The translations under genes were made by a program, and so were the position numbers. 64,000 nt of DNA from Zobellella maritima (GTDB taxonomy: Bacteria > Pseudomonadota > Gammaproteobacteria > Enterobacterales > Aeromonadaceae): positions 2,418,759 through 2,482,758 of the forward strand of contig NZ_QCZE01000001.1 of the NCBI RefSeq assembly GCF_003075035.1, written 5' to 3'. The notes beneath the pieces are model-generated. The model saw only the letters and a program-made list of their open reading frames with translations, had not been told where the DNA came from and made no database searches. Positions 45,772 to 53,665 of the stretch are shown one piece after another. The stretch's first letter is position 1. The number at the start of each line of letters is the position of its first letter.

Positions 45772-46752
45772 ATGACCGACCTGATCCACGAGCGCCCCAG
45801 CCGGCTTGTTTCCGTCCGCGAGCTGTTTGATATTGACTCCGACTTCAAGGTGCCCGTCTTTACCCACAAGGATGAACACGTACCCGAAATCGACCCCAGC
45901 TATTGCTTCAATCCGGATGTCACCATGGCCATCCTGGCCGGATTTACCCGCAACCGCCGGGTAATGATCCAGGGCCTGCACGGCACCGGCAAATCCACCC
46001 ACATCGAACAGGTGGCGGCCCGCCTGAACTGGCCCTGCGTGCGGGTCAACCTCGACGGCCATATCAGCCGCCTGGATCTGGTGGGTAAAGACACCATAGT
46101 GCTGAAGGAAGGCAAGCAGATCACCGAGTTTCAGGAAGGCATAGTGCCCTGGGCCCTGCGCCGGCCGGTGGCCCTGATCTTCGACGAGTTCGATGCGGGG
46201 CGTCCGGATGTGATGTTCGTGATCCAGCGGATCCTGGAGCAGGACGGCAAGTTCACCCTGCTGGACCAGAATCAGGTGATCAACCCCCACGCCTATTTCC
46301 GGCTGTTTGCCACCGCCAATACCGTGGGCCTGGGCAATGTCACCGGACTGTATCACGGCACTCAGAACGTCAACCAGGCACAGATGGATCGCTGGAACAT
46401 AGTGGCCAGCCTCAACTACCTGCCCAGGGCCGACGAGATCCGTATCGTACAGGGCAAGGTGCCCCGCTATGCCGACGACAACGGCTACAAACTGATCGAT
46501 GCCATGGTGGCGGTGGCCGAGCTGACCCGGGAAGGCTTTGCCGCCGGCGACCTGTCCACCCTGATGTCGCCCCGCACCCTGATCTCCTGGGCGGAAAACA
46601 CCGAGATCTTCAACGATCCGGCACTGGCCTTCCGACTGTCGTTCCTCAACAAGTGTGATGAGGCCGAACGCCCCCTGGTGGCCGAGTACTACCAGCGCTG
46701 TTTCGATCAGGAACTGGAAGAGTCCCGGTCGGTCAAACTGACATTGCTGTAA
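45772..46752 (+). CDS. cobS: CobS-like AAA+ ATPase
   Basis: The 326-residue protein closely follows the CobS subunit of aerobic cobaltochelatase: Walker A G-L-H-G-T-G-K-S-T (about 67-75), Walker B L-I-F-D-E-F-D-A-G, and sensor 1 F-A-T-A-N-T-V-G-L. CobS works with CobT and CobN to insert cobalt into hydrogenobyrinic acid diamide. Here it stands with cobT but no cobN or other cobalamin gene, so the symbol reflects homology, not proven function. MoxR-type ATPases paired with VWA proteins act as chaperones for other targets too. Confidence 0.85.
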   Translation: MTDLIHERPSRLVSVRELFDIDSDFKVPVFTHKDEHVPEIDPSYCFNPDVTMAILAGFTRNRRVMIQGLHGTGKSTHIEQVAARLNWPCVRVNLDGHISRLDLVGKDTIVLKEGKQITEFQEGIVPWALRRPVALIFDEFDAGRPDVMFVIQRILEQDGKFTLLDQNQVINPHAYFRLFATANTVGLGNVTGLYHGTQNVNQAQMDRWNIVASLNYLPRADEIRIVQGKVPRYADDNGYKLIDAMVAVAELTREGFAAGDLSTLMSPRTLISWAENTEIFNDPALAFRLSFLNKCDEAERPLVAEYYQRCFDQELEESRSVKLTLL

Positions 46753-46786
46753 CTCGGCCTGTCAGGCTACTTACCAAGGTGGCGCG

Positions 46787-46874
46787 GATAGACTGAAACA
46801 GGAGTCTCTGCGCCAGGGATGGCGCAGCGAAGTCCCCAGGGATGGATTTACGGCGGCTCCGGTTTCAGTCTATC
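46787..46874. repeat. Palindromic element between cobS and cobT
   Basis: GATAGACTGAAAC at 46787-46799 and GTTTCAGTCTATC at 46862-46874 form a perfect 13-base inverted repeat around 62 bases. Inside are a second hairpin (CTGCGCC at 46808-46814 with GGCGCAG at 46821-46827) and two copies of the word CCAGGGATGG. The shape resembles dispersed palindromic units of gammaproteobacteria, but I found no second copy in the window. In RNA it would form a large cruciform-like structure ahead of the cobT ribosome site. Confidence 0.6.
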
Positions 46875-46918
46875 TGCTCCACCGAGCACGATCAGGATTG
46901 AGACAAGGAAGCACCAAG

Positions 46919-48694
46919 ATGACCACGCCCCCGACCACTCCGGGCCCGGACCTGGCCCAGGAAGAACGCAGGCAGCAACGCCTGGAAGAACTGAGCGCGG
47001 CCATGATGCGCGCCCTTTCGGCCCAGAAAGACATTCGCTACCGGGGTCACCGGCTGGAATGGAACGGGCAACCCTATCCCTTGCGCCCCCCTCACCTGCA
47101 TCCCGAGCAGGGCAAGGACGATCTGGGTTCGTTCCGCGGCACCGCAGACGCCATCGCCCTGCGCCTTCGCCATAACAACCCCGATATCCACCGCCAATGG
47201 CTGCCGGCCCAACCGGTGGCCCGGCTGGTGTTCGAACTGCTGGAGCAGCTCAGGGTCGAATCCCTGGTTGAACCCTATCATCCGGGCAGCAAACATAACC
47301 TGCATCACAGGTTCACCGCCTGGAGCAATCAGTTCCAGGCGTCGGGCCAGACCGAAAACCATATCGGCCTGCTGCTGTTCACCCTGGCCCAGATGAGCTG
47401 GGTGCAGCTCGGCGGCGGTCCCTTGGATGAAGCAACCGAGATGCAAATTGAGTCGACCCGCATGTTCCTGCTGCGGGAAATCGGCCCTCCCTTTGGCCTG
47501 TTGCGCCGCAATTGCCAGGATCAGGCCGCCTTCGCCGAGCAGGCCCAGCGTATCGCCCTCTGTCTTCATGGCATGATCGACGAACTCAGTGCCGAGATGC
47601 TGAAAAATGACGAGCGCAAGGCCGATGAGCTGGCCGACAACACCAAGAAGGCCTTCGGCCTGCTGCTGGAGCCGGAAGGGGACGGCGAAGACGGCCTGGC
47701 CCAAAGCCAATCTCAGCTGGAGCTGCGCCTGCGCCAGGCCGCCGAACGGTTAGAGTACCGCATCTACAGTGAACAGTTTGACAAGCAGTGGCCGGCCGAG
47801 AAACGAGTTCGTCCGGAGCTGTTGCGCAGCCTGCGCGAGAGCCTGGACAAGCGCATCCGGGAACAGGGACTCAACCTTAACCTGCTCACCAAGAAGCTGC
47901 GCCATCTGCTGGCCAGACCCCGCCTCAGCGGCTGGCGCTTCGGTGAGGAAGACGGCCGGCTCGACGGACGTCGTCTGCCCACCCTGGTCACCTCGACCGC
48001 TGACAGGAGGGTGTTCAAACAGGAACAGATAGAGCCCCACGGTGATGCAGTGGTGACCTTCCTGATCGACAACTCTGGCTCCATGCGAGCCCACATTGAA
48101 AGCATCGCCATGCTGGTGGATACCCTGGCCCGTGCCCTGGAACGGGTCGGTGCCAAGGTAGAGATACTGGGTTTTACCACCGGCCACTGGAATGGCGGCA
48201 AGCCCTTGCGTCAATGGCAGCGTAGTGGCCGGCCCGCCAACCCGGGGCGGCTCAATGAACGCTGCCATGTGGTCTATAAGACTGCAGATACCTCCTGGCG
48301 TCGGGCCAGGCCGGCCATCGCCGCCCTGCTCAAGGGAGACCTGTTTCGCGAAGGGTTGGATGGCGAGGCCTTGCAATGGGCTGAGCAGCGGCTGCTGGAG
48401 CGTAACGAGCAGGACCGCCTGCTGGTGGTGATCTCCGACGGCTGTCCCATGGATACCGCCACCCACCAGACCAATGAAGAAGACATTCTCGATCTGCACC
48501 TGCGTCAAGTGGCGAACCGCCTGGAGCGCAGCGGCCAGCTCGCCCTCTGTGCCCTGGGTGTAGGGCTGGATTTAAGCAGCTACTATCGCCATAGCCAGCT
48601 GCTAGACTTGAACAAATCCCTTGACAACCGGGTATTCGATGAAGTGCTGACGCTGATGAGCAAGGCACTGGGAGGAAGACAAACAAAAAAATAA
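46919..48694 (+). CDS. cobT: CobT-like VWA-domain protein
   Basis: About 591 residues from the ATG at 46919 (AAGGA 10 bases upstream; the frame reaches 46898). It has an N-terminal CobT domain, a charged middle with Q/E/R-rich helices (about 225-300), and a C-terminal von Willebrand factor A domain with the MIDAS motif D-N-S-G-S-M near residue 384 and a later S-D-G. The conserved H-W-N-G-G-K region is as in CobT. It presumably works with the CobS-like ATPase. The 166-base gap with a palindrome between them is unusual for this gene pair. Confidence 0.85.
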   Translation: MTTPPTTPGPDLAQEERRQQRLEELSAAMMRALSAQKDIRYRGHRLEWNGQPYPLRPPHLHPEQGKDDLGSFRGTADAIALRLRHNNPDIHRQWLPAQPVARLVFELLEQLRVESLVEPYHPGSKHNLHHRFTAWSNQFQASGQTENHIGLLLFTLAQMSWVQLGGGPLDEATEMQIESTRMFLLREIGPPFGLLRRNCQDQAAFAEQAQRIALCLHGMIDELSAEMLKNDERKADELADNTKKAFGLLLEPEGDGEDGLAQSQSQLELRLRQAAERLEYRIYSEQFDKQWPAEKRVRPELLRSLRESLDKRIREQGLNLNLLTKKLRHLLARPRLSGWRFGEEDGRLDGRRLPTLVTSTADRRVFKQEQIEPHGDAVVTFLIDNSGSMRAHIESIAMLVDTLARALERVGAKVEILGFTTGHWNGGKPLRQWQRSGRPANPGRLNERCHVVYKTADTSWRRARPAIAALLKGDLFREGLDGEALQWAEQRLLERNEQDRLLVVISDGCPMDTATHQTNEEDILDLHLRQVANRLERSGQLALCALGVGLDLSSYYRHSQLLDLNKSLDNRVFDEVLTLMSKALGGRQTKK

Positions 48695-48995
48695 CATTAA
48701 CTTTACAATGAGTGGTTATCAAGTTATTGAATATAAAGTATTTTAGCTCTGGACCCAGTGTGTTCAGGCATGTGGTCCTAACTATTTGCGGGGTCAAATT
48801 CGAATATTATCAACGGGTCATTCGTTTCTGCCCGCTCGATAACAAAGGTCATTCAGGTGACTCCGGACGGGCAGGGACAGCACGAGTTGAGCCAGTTGTA
48901 GGCAGCAATGGGATATATGACACCCCGCTGCCTGGTATCACGGAAGGTCATTGTCCTGCCAGCAGGCGGGATATCAGAAACTGGAGCAAGAAGTC
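48695..48995. other. Intergenic region before the second TRAP operon
   Basis: About 300 bases with no coding frame. The first 50 bases are AT-rich and probably hold the end of the cobT message. The remainder must include the promoter of the TRAP operon. I saw no clear sigma-54 site, FadR-type GntR box or terminator. Confidence 0.4.
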
Positions 48996-50012
48996 ATGAT
49001 ATTCAAACAACGCTTTGTAAAGTCTTTGTCCGCCGCCCTGTGTTTAACCGCGGTGGCCGTCAGTAGTTCCATGGCCCAGGCCGCCACCTTCAGGGTCGCC
49101 GTCGGGGACGGCGCCGGCAGTGCGCAACATGAGCTGGGGCTGAAGTTCTCTGAAGTATTCAAGGAAAAGACCGGCGGCAAGCACGACACCAAACTGTTCC
49201 TTAACGGTCAGTTGGGTGATGAACAGGCCACCGTCAACGATGCCTCCATGGGGCTGCTGGATTTCTCCATCCTGGCCATCAACAACGTTACCCCCTTTTC
49301 TCCCTCCGTTGGCGTCCTGACCCTGCCTTACATGATGCAGAGCGTGGATGATGCGGTTGCCCTGACCCAGGGTGAGGTCGGGCAGAAGCTGGTGGAAAAT
49401 ACCATTCGCGACGCGGGGGTACGCATCGTCGGTTGGACCTATACCGGCTTCCGGGTGCTGACCAACTCCAAGCACCCGGTGAATAGCCTGGAAGATCTCC
49501 AGGATTTGAAGATCCGGGTGCCCCAGAATGAAATCATGATCGACACCTATCGCGCCTGGGGTATCAACCCCACTCCCATGGCCTGGTCCGAGACCTTTAC
49601 CGGCCTGCAACTGGGTGTGGTCGATGGCCAGGATAACCCCTACCTCACCGTTTATTCGATGAAATTTGATGAAGTACAGAAATACATCACCGATATCCGT
49701 TACCTGTTCTCCATCGAACCGCTGATCGTTTCCGAGTCTGTATTCCAGTCCCAACCTGACGATGTACAGCAGGCCATCCTGGAAGCGGGCAAGGCCGCTA
49801 CCGAGCACAGTGCCAAATGGCTGGTGGAGCAGGAAGACAAGATCAAGGCCGAACTGGTCAGCAGAGGCATGGAAATCACCCAGCCTGCCAACGGCGAAAA
49901 AGAGTGGATGGAGAAAGCCATCAGCCAGGTATGGCCCAAGTACTATGACCAGCTGGGTGGCAAGGACGAGCTGAACAAGATCCTCAAATCCCTGGGCCGC
50001 GACGAAATCTAA
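48996..50012 (+). CDS. TRAP transporter substrate-binding protein, DctP family
   Basis: About 338 residues from the ATG at 48996, which has GGAG about 11 bases upstream; the frame reaches 48951. The signal peptide ends at A-Q-A-A. Binding-site features: L-K-I-R-V-P-Q-N with the ligand Arg, M-A-W-S-E-T-F-T and V-V-D-G-Q-D-N-P-Y. It is a clear paralogue of the DctP at 34771. Its ligand may be taurine or another sulfonate, but the locus itself has no catabolic enzyme; ectoine or a carboxylate remains possible. Confidence 0.9.
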   Translation: MIFKQRFVKSLSAALCLTAVAVSSSMAQAATFRVAVGDGAGSAQHELGLKFSEVFKEKTGGKHDTKLFLNGQLGDEQATVNDASMGLLDFSILAINNVTPFSPSVGVLTLPYMMQSVDDAVALTQGEVGQKLVENTIRDAGVRIVGWTYTGFRVLTNSKHPVNSLEDLQDLKIRVPQNEIMIDTYRAWGINPTPMAWSETFTGLQLGVVDGQDNPYLTVYSMKFDEVQKYITDIRYLFSIEPLIVSESVFQSQPDDVQQAILEAGKAATEHSAKWLVEQEDKIKAELVSRGMEITQPANGEKEWMEKAISQVWPKYYDQLGGKDELNKILKSLGRDEI

Positions 50013-50020
50013 GCAGCATG

Positions 50021-50067
50021 CTCAGCCAGAATGCACTCAGACCAGCTTTCTGGCTGAGTGCATTTTT
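50021..50067 (+). promoter_or_regulatory. Attenuator-like alternative hairpins between dctP and dctQ
   Basis: A strong terminator hairpin, AATGCACTCAG-a-CCAG paired with CTGG-CTGAGTGCATT (50030-50064), runs into five T. An upstream segment, CTCAGCCAGAA (50021-50031), can instead pair perfectly with TTCTGGCTGAG (50048-50058), which would break the terminator. The arrangement resembles a terminator/antiterminator switch. At minimum it is a partial terminator that keeps binding-protein mRNA in excess. Confidence 0.65.
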
Positions 50068-50085
50068 ATCAGGGAGAAAACAACA

Positions 50086-50640
50086 ATGACCATCGGAAAG
50101 CTGATTTACAGCTTGATAGATAATATAGAAAGCTTTATTTGTCGGAGCCTGTTGGCAACGTTTGTTGTCATCCTGTTCATACAAATCATTTCGCGGCAGG
50201 TATTCAACCACTCCATCGCCTGGAGTGAAGAGTTATCCACCTATATGTTTGTCTGGTTCGTCTATTTCGGTGCCAGCTATGCAACCAAACTGGCAGCACA
50301 CAACAGGGTCACCTTTCAATTTAAATTGTTCCCACCCAAATTCGCCGTCGTATCCGAAGCCCTGGCGGATTTAATCTGGGTCGGCTTCAACTGCTATTTT
50401 GTCTTCTTAAGCTATGACTTTGTATTTAACAAAATGAACCTATTCTGGAAATCCCAGACTTTGGGGGTTCCGATGAAATACATATATATGATCTTGCCTA
50501 TCGCATTTACGCTGATGACCATCCGCATTATACAGGTCAATTATTACAAGCTAATCAAAGGCATTGACATCAGGGATCCTGAGTCCCTGGAAGTTGAAAA
50601 GCTTATTGAGTCATCTGATAAAGAAACCCAGTCAAACTAG
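50086..50640 (+). CDS. TRAP transporter small membrane subunit, DctQ family
   Basis: The 184-residue protein has four hydrophobic helices and the signature W-S-E-E-L-S-T-Y-M-F-V-W-F-V-Y-F-G-A-S-Y. Shared with the DctQ at 34105 are A-H-N-R-V-T-F and T-I-R-I-I-Q-V-N-Y-Y-K-L. A GGGAG ribosome site lies 12 bases before the ATG, past the attenuator-like hairpin. Confidence 0.9.
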   Translation: MTIGKLIYSLIDNIESFICRSLLATFVVILFIQIISRQVFNHSIAWSEELSTYMFVWFVYFGASYATKLAAHNRVTFQFKLFPPKFAVVSEALADLIWVGFNCYFVFLSYDFVFNKMNLFWKSQTLGVPMKYIYMILPIAFTLMTIRIIQVNYYKLIKGIDIRDPESLEVEKLIESSDKETQSN

Positions 50641-50655
50641 TTCAGGAGTTGTCCC

Positions 50656-51999
50656 ATGGTGGAAACATCGGTCGTCATGATTTTATTCGGGAGCTTCCTG
50701 CTGTTGCTGCTGATGGGCGCGCCCATCAGCGTATCACTGGGGGTATCGGCTCTCGCCTCCTTTTTGTATCTGGGTGAAAATCCCATCAAGTTTGTACAGA
50801 TTGCCTTTACCTCGGTGGGCTCATTCCCCTTGATGGCACTGCCTTCCTTTATCCTGGCCGGCGCCCTGATGGAAGCGGCAGGCATCTCCAAACGGTTGGT
50901 TGATCTGGCGGAAAGCTTCGCCGGCCCCTTTACCGGCGGCATGTCAGCCGCCACCGTTATGGCCTGCATGTTCTTCGGCGCCATTTCCGGCTCGGGCCCG
51001 GCCACCACGGCCGCGGTCGGCATGCTGATGATCCCGGCCATGGTACAGCGGGGCTACAGCAAGGGCTATGCCTCGGCCATCACCGCCTCCTCCGGCGGCC
51101 TGGGGGTGGTGATACCGCCTTCCATTCCGATGGTGATCTTCGGTATTTCCGCCATGGGCCTGATGCCACCTCCCTCGGCCATTGCCGAGCACGGCCAGTT
51201 CCAGTCCGTTTCCATACCCAAGCTGTTTATCGCCGGCTTTTTCCCCGGCCTGGTGCTGTCCGTCGGCCTGCTGATTATGAACTACTGCCTGTGCAGGAAG
51301 CATGGTTACAAAGGCTCTACCGAGGGTTGGTCCGTCGCCACCACCATGACCGCGTTCCGCAAGGGTATCTGGTCGGTGCTGGCCCCGATCGTGATCCTGG
51401 GTGGCATCTACAGCGGCCTGTTTACCCCAACCGAGTCGGCCATCGTCGCCATCTTCTACACCCTGTTTATCGGTTTCTTTGTTCATAAGGAGCTGAAATT
51501 CAAGGATGTGATGCACTCGCTTGAGACCACCACCTGGCTTACCGGCCGCGTCTTGTTGATCCTGTTTACCGCCACCGTGTTCGGTCGCCTGCTGGTCGAG
51601 AACCAGATCCCGGCCATCGTCGCCGCCGCCATGCTGGACATGACCACCAACCTGTATCTGATATGGGCACTGATCATCTTCTTCCTGCTGTTTGTCGGCA
51701 TGTTTATGGAAACCCTGGCAGCCATCATGATCCTGACACCGGTGTTATTGCCGGTGGCCTATAACCTGGGCATTGATCCCATCCACTTTGGCATCGTCGT
51801 GGTCTGCTGCCTGTCGATAGGCTTCCAGACACCGCCACTGGGTGAAAACCTGTTTATTGCCTCCGGGGTCTCGGGTTCGTCAATTGAGGAAATATCGATC
51901 AAGGCATTACCCTTTGCATTTATGTCGGTACTTTCCGTCTTCATCATTGCCTATATACCGGAAATAACCCTGTTCCTACCCAGCCTATTGGGGTATTAG
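50656..51999 (+). CDS. TRAP transporter large membrane subunit, DctM family
   Basis: The 447-residue protein has the DctM signatures G-A-I-S-G-S-G-P-A-T-T-A-A-V-G and S-S-G-G-L-G-V-V-I-P-P-S-I-P. It resembles the copy at 32791 but has a short insertion near residue 175 (G-L-M-P-P-P-S-A-I-A-E-H-G). It follows dctQ by 15 bases. Confidence 0.92.
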   Translation: MVETSVVMILFGSFLLLLLMGAPISVSLGVSALASFLYLGENPIKFVQIAFTSVGSFPLMALPSFILAGALMEAAGISKRLVDLAESFAGPFTGGMSAATVMACMFFGAISGSGPATTAAVGMLMIPAMVQRGYSKGYASAITASSGGLGVVIPPSIPMVIFGISAMGLMPPPSAIAEHGQFQSVSIPKLFIAGFFPGLVLSVGLLIMNYCLCRKHGYKGSTEGWSVATTMTAFRKGIWSVLAPIVILGGIYSGLFTPTESAIVAIFYTLFIGFFVHKELKFKDVMHSLETTTWLTGRVLLILFTATVFGRLLVENQIPAIVAAAMLDMTTNLYLIWALIIFFLLFVGMFMETLAAIMILTPVLLPVAYNLGIDPIHFGIVVVCCLSIGFQTPPLGENLFIASGVSGSSIEEISIKALPFAFMSVLSVFIIAYIPEITLFLPSLLGY

Positions 52000-52014
52000 T
52001 GAAAATATAAACAC

Positions 52015-52037
52015 AGAGCCAGCTTCGTGCTGGCTCT
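52015..52037 (+). terminator. Hairpin between dctM and uspA-like gene
   Basis: AGAGCCAGC at 52015-52023 and GCTGGCTCT at 52029-52037 have a TTCGT loop and are followed by TGGTTAAT. Probably a partial terminator, since the UspA-like gene begins 28 bases later. Confidence 0.6.
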
Positions 52038-52065
52038 TGGTTAATAACAGCATGAGGGACACAAG

Positions 52066-52581
52066 ATGCTGCCCGATATAAAAACGATTCTGTACTGTAC
52101 CGACCTGTCAAAAAATGCCTCCTTTGCCTTTAAGCATGCGGTCTATCTGGCAAAAAAAACCGGGGCCAACATACATATCCTGAAAGTAGTTGAAGAGCTG
52201 TCCAATGAGGAAAAGTTCACCCTGCAAACCTATATAATAAACCAGGTGAGCAGGGAGGAGTTTTTAAAGCAACGCCTGAAGAATGCCAATGATCAGCTGC
52301 AGGAAAGACAGGAGTACTTCTGGAAGAAAATCGCGCCGGAAGAAAGCGCCATGCGCAAAAAAATTGTCTCTTGTGAAATTATCGAAGGCTATCCGACTCA
52401 GACTATTCTTCGTCGCTCAAGAGAACTTGATTGTGATCTGATTGTAATGGGGGCCCATGAAAAGGGCTGGCTGCATACCCTGTTGGGCAGCGTGGCCAAA
52501 AACGTGCTGCGGGAATCCCGCATTCCCACCCTTATCGTCCCCCGCCCAGAGAAAAAAGTACACAAGGAAAAAAGCGCATAA
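52066..52581 (+). CDS. Universal stress protein family (TeaD-like)
   Basis: The 171-residue single UspA domain starts with I-L-Y-C-T-D-L-S and has the nucleotide-binding C-terminal region G-A-H-E-K-G-W ... L-L-G-S-V-A. The second Gly of the usual G-x-x-G-(9)-G-S/T motif is Glu, so ATP binding may be altered. In Halomonas the TeaABC TRAP system has a UspA partner, TeaD, that modulates transport in an ATP-dependent way. The position directly after dctM suggests the same regulatory role here. Confidence 0.82.
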   Translation: MLPDIKTILYCTDLSKNASFAFKHAVYLAKKTGANIHILKVVEELSNEEKFTLQTYIINQVSREEFLKQRLKNANDQLQERQEYFWKKIAPEESAMRKKIVSCEIIEGYPTQTILRRSRELDCDLIVMGAHEKGWLHTLLGSVAKNVLRESRIPTLIVPRPEKKVHKEKSA

Positions 52582-52586
52582 CCCTG

Positions 52587-52611
52587 ACTGCCACCCGACG
52601 CGGGTGGCAGT
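52587..52611. terminator. Bidirectional terminator
   Basis: ACTGCCACCC at 52587-52596 and GGGTGGCAGT at 52602-52611 form a perfect 10-base stem with a 5-base loop between the convergent uspA-like and gntR-like genes. Confidence 0.65.
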
Positions 52612-52616
52612 GACTA

Positions 52617-53318
52617 TTACAGCTCGGAGAAAATCGCCTTCAGATCAAGCGCCTCTTCCTTGGGTGGCTCTAGCTGCAGCTGGGCTTCGATTTCATTCAG
52701 GTGCTCAGCCATTAAATCTACCGCCTTCTGTACGTCCCGTGCGGCTATCGCCTCCAGCAAACCGGTATGCTCACTGCAGGGGCTGTAGATCCGTTGCTTG
52801 CCCTTACGGGGACTCGCCCCCTGATACAAGGCCACTATCAGGGAAGACCGGGAAATAATCTCATGCAGAAAAGACGTCAGTACCGGCTTGTTAGCCAACT
52901 GCCCTATCAACAGGTGAAACTCCCCGGACAGGCGGATGCGCAGGCTCAGCTGCCCACCTTCAAATGCCTCGTGCTCCCTGGCCACATGCTGCTCCAGCAG
53001 ACGCTTGTCCTGCTCGGTACACTTGCCGGCCAGCTCCCGCACCAGCTCAGCCTCGATCAGCCGCCGGGCCTGGAAAATTTCGCGCGCTTCTGCCGGCGAG
53101 GGCTCGGCAACAAAGGCACCGCTGTTAGGCACCAGGTTAACCAGCTTATGATGGGATAGCTGCAGCAACACCTTGCGTACAAAGCCACGGCTGATGCCGA
53201 AGGTTTCGCATAGTTCTTCTTCTTTCAGACGCGTGCCCGGCAGCAGTTTATGGGCGACGATCGCCTCCCATATCCGCTGATATACCGTATCGACATCTGA
53301 TGTTTTCGGACTTGGCAT
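52617..53318 (-). CDS. GntR-family regulator, FadR subfamily (FCD domain)
   Basis: The 233-residue protein has an N-terminal winged helix (G-T-R-L-K-E-E-E-L-C-E-T-F-G-I-S-R-G-F-V-R-K) and an all-helical FCD domain with the metal-binding His set in E-F-H-L-L-I-G, S-E-H-T-G-L-L and A-E-H-L-N-E. It is followed upstream by two NCS1 permeases and an allantoin racemase-like gene transcribed the same way, but about 350 bases and a strong terminator separate them. HpxS and related GntR proteins control purine and allantoin use, so this target is plausible; the TRAP operon next door is the alternative. Confidence 0.86.
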   Translation of the reverse strand: MPSPKTSDVDTVYQRIWEAIVAHKLLPGTRLKEEELCETFGISRGFVRKVLLQLSHHKLVNLVPNSGAFVAEPSPAEAREIFQARRLIEAELVRELAGKCTEQDKRLLEQHVAREHEAFEGGQLSLRIRLSGEFHLLIGQLANKPVLTSFLHEIISRSSLIVALYQGASPRKGKQRIYSPCSEHTGLLEAIAARDVQKAVDLMAEHLNEIEAQLQLEPPKEEALDLKAIFSEL

Positions 53319-53609
53319 GACCCTACCTTAGTTCGTTGCAGGGCAAGTGGTGCTGTGTTTTCTCCGGCCCCGCGTAACGCCGTTGCAATAATAAAGTGAC
53401 ATTATTCGCTACAGACTACGGATGACGCCTTGTATCACAACAAGAGAAGTGGGTTCTCTGGTCGAATGATAAGCGATCACCGCATCCCCTGTGGCTGCAC
53501 CACCGGACCATTTTACTGTGTTGGCTTTTCGACAGATTAACACAGGGTATTATCGTCAACAATAAATGCGGTAGTTTGTAAAAAACAGATCCCTGGTAAC
53601 ACTAAAAAA
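53319..53609. promoter_or_regulatory. gntR promoter region with FadR-type operator
   Basis: TTGTATCACAA at 53430-53440 fits the FadR-subfamily GntR consensus (T-N-GT-NNN-AC-N-A). The flanking bases extend it to CTTGT at 53429-53433 and ACAAG at 53440-53444. It lies about 110 bases upstream of the gntR start, so autoregulation is likely. No other feature is evident in this stretch. Confidence 0.5.
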
Positions 53610-53637
53610 CAAAGACGAGACCCGGATCTCGTCTTTG
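53610..53637 (-). terminator. Intrinsic terminator of the NCS1 permease gene
   Basis: CAAAGACGAGA at 53610-53620 and TCTCGTCTTTG at 53627-53637 form a perfect 11-base stem with a 6-base loop, followed on the minus strand by a run of six T. It lies about 30 bases past the permease stop. Confidence 0.9.
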
Positions 53638-53665
53638 CTAACGGTCGTGCCCCTTTGGTGATAGC

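Noticed and set aside
46787-46874. Insertion sequence or MITE with terminal inverted repeats between cobS and cobT
   Set aside because: The element is short, no target-site duplication is visible, and no second copy was found in the window; described only as a palindromic repeat.
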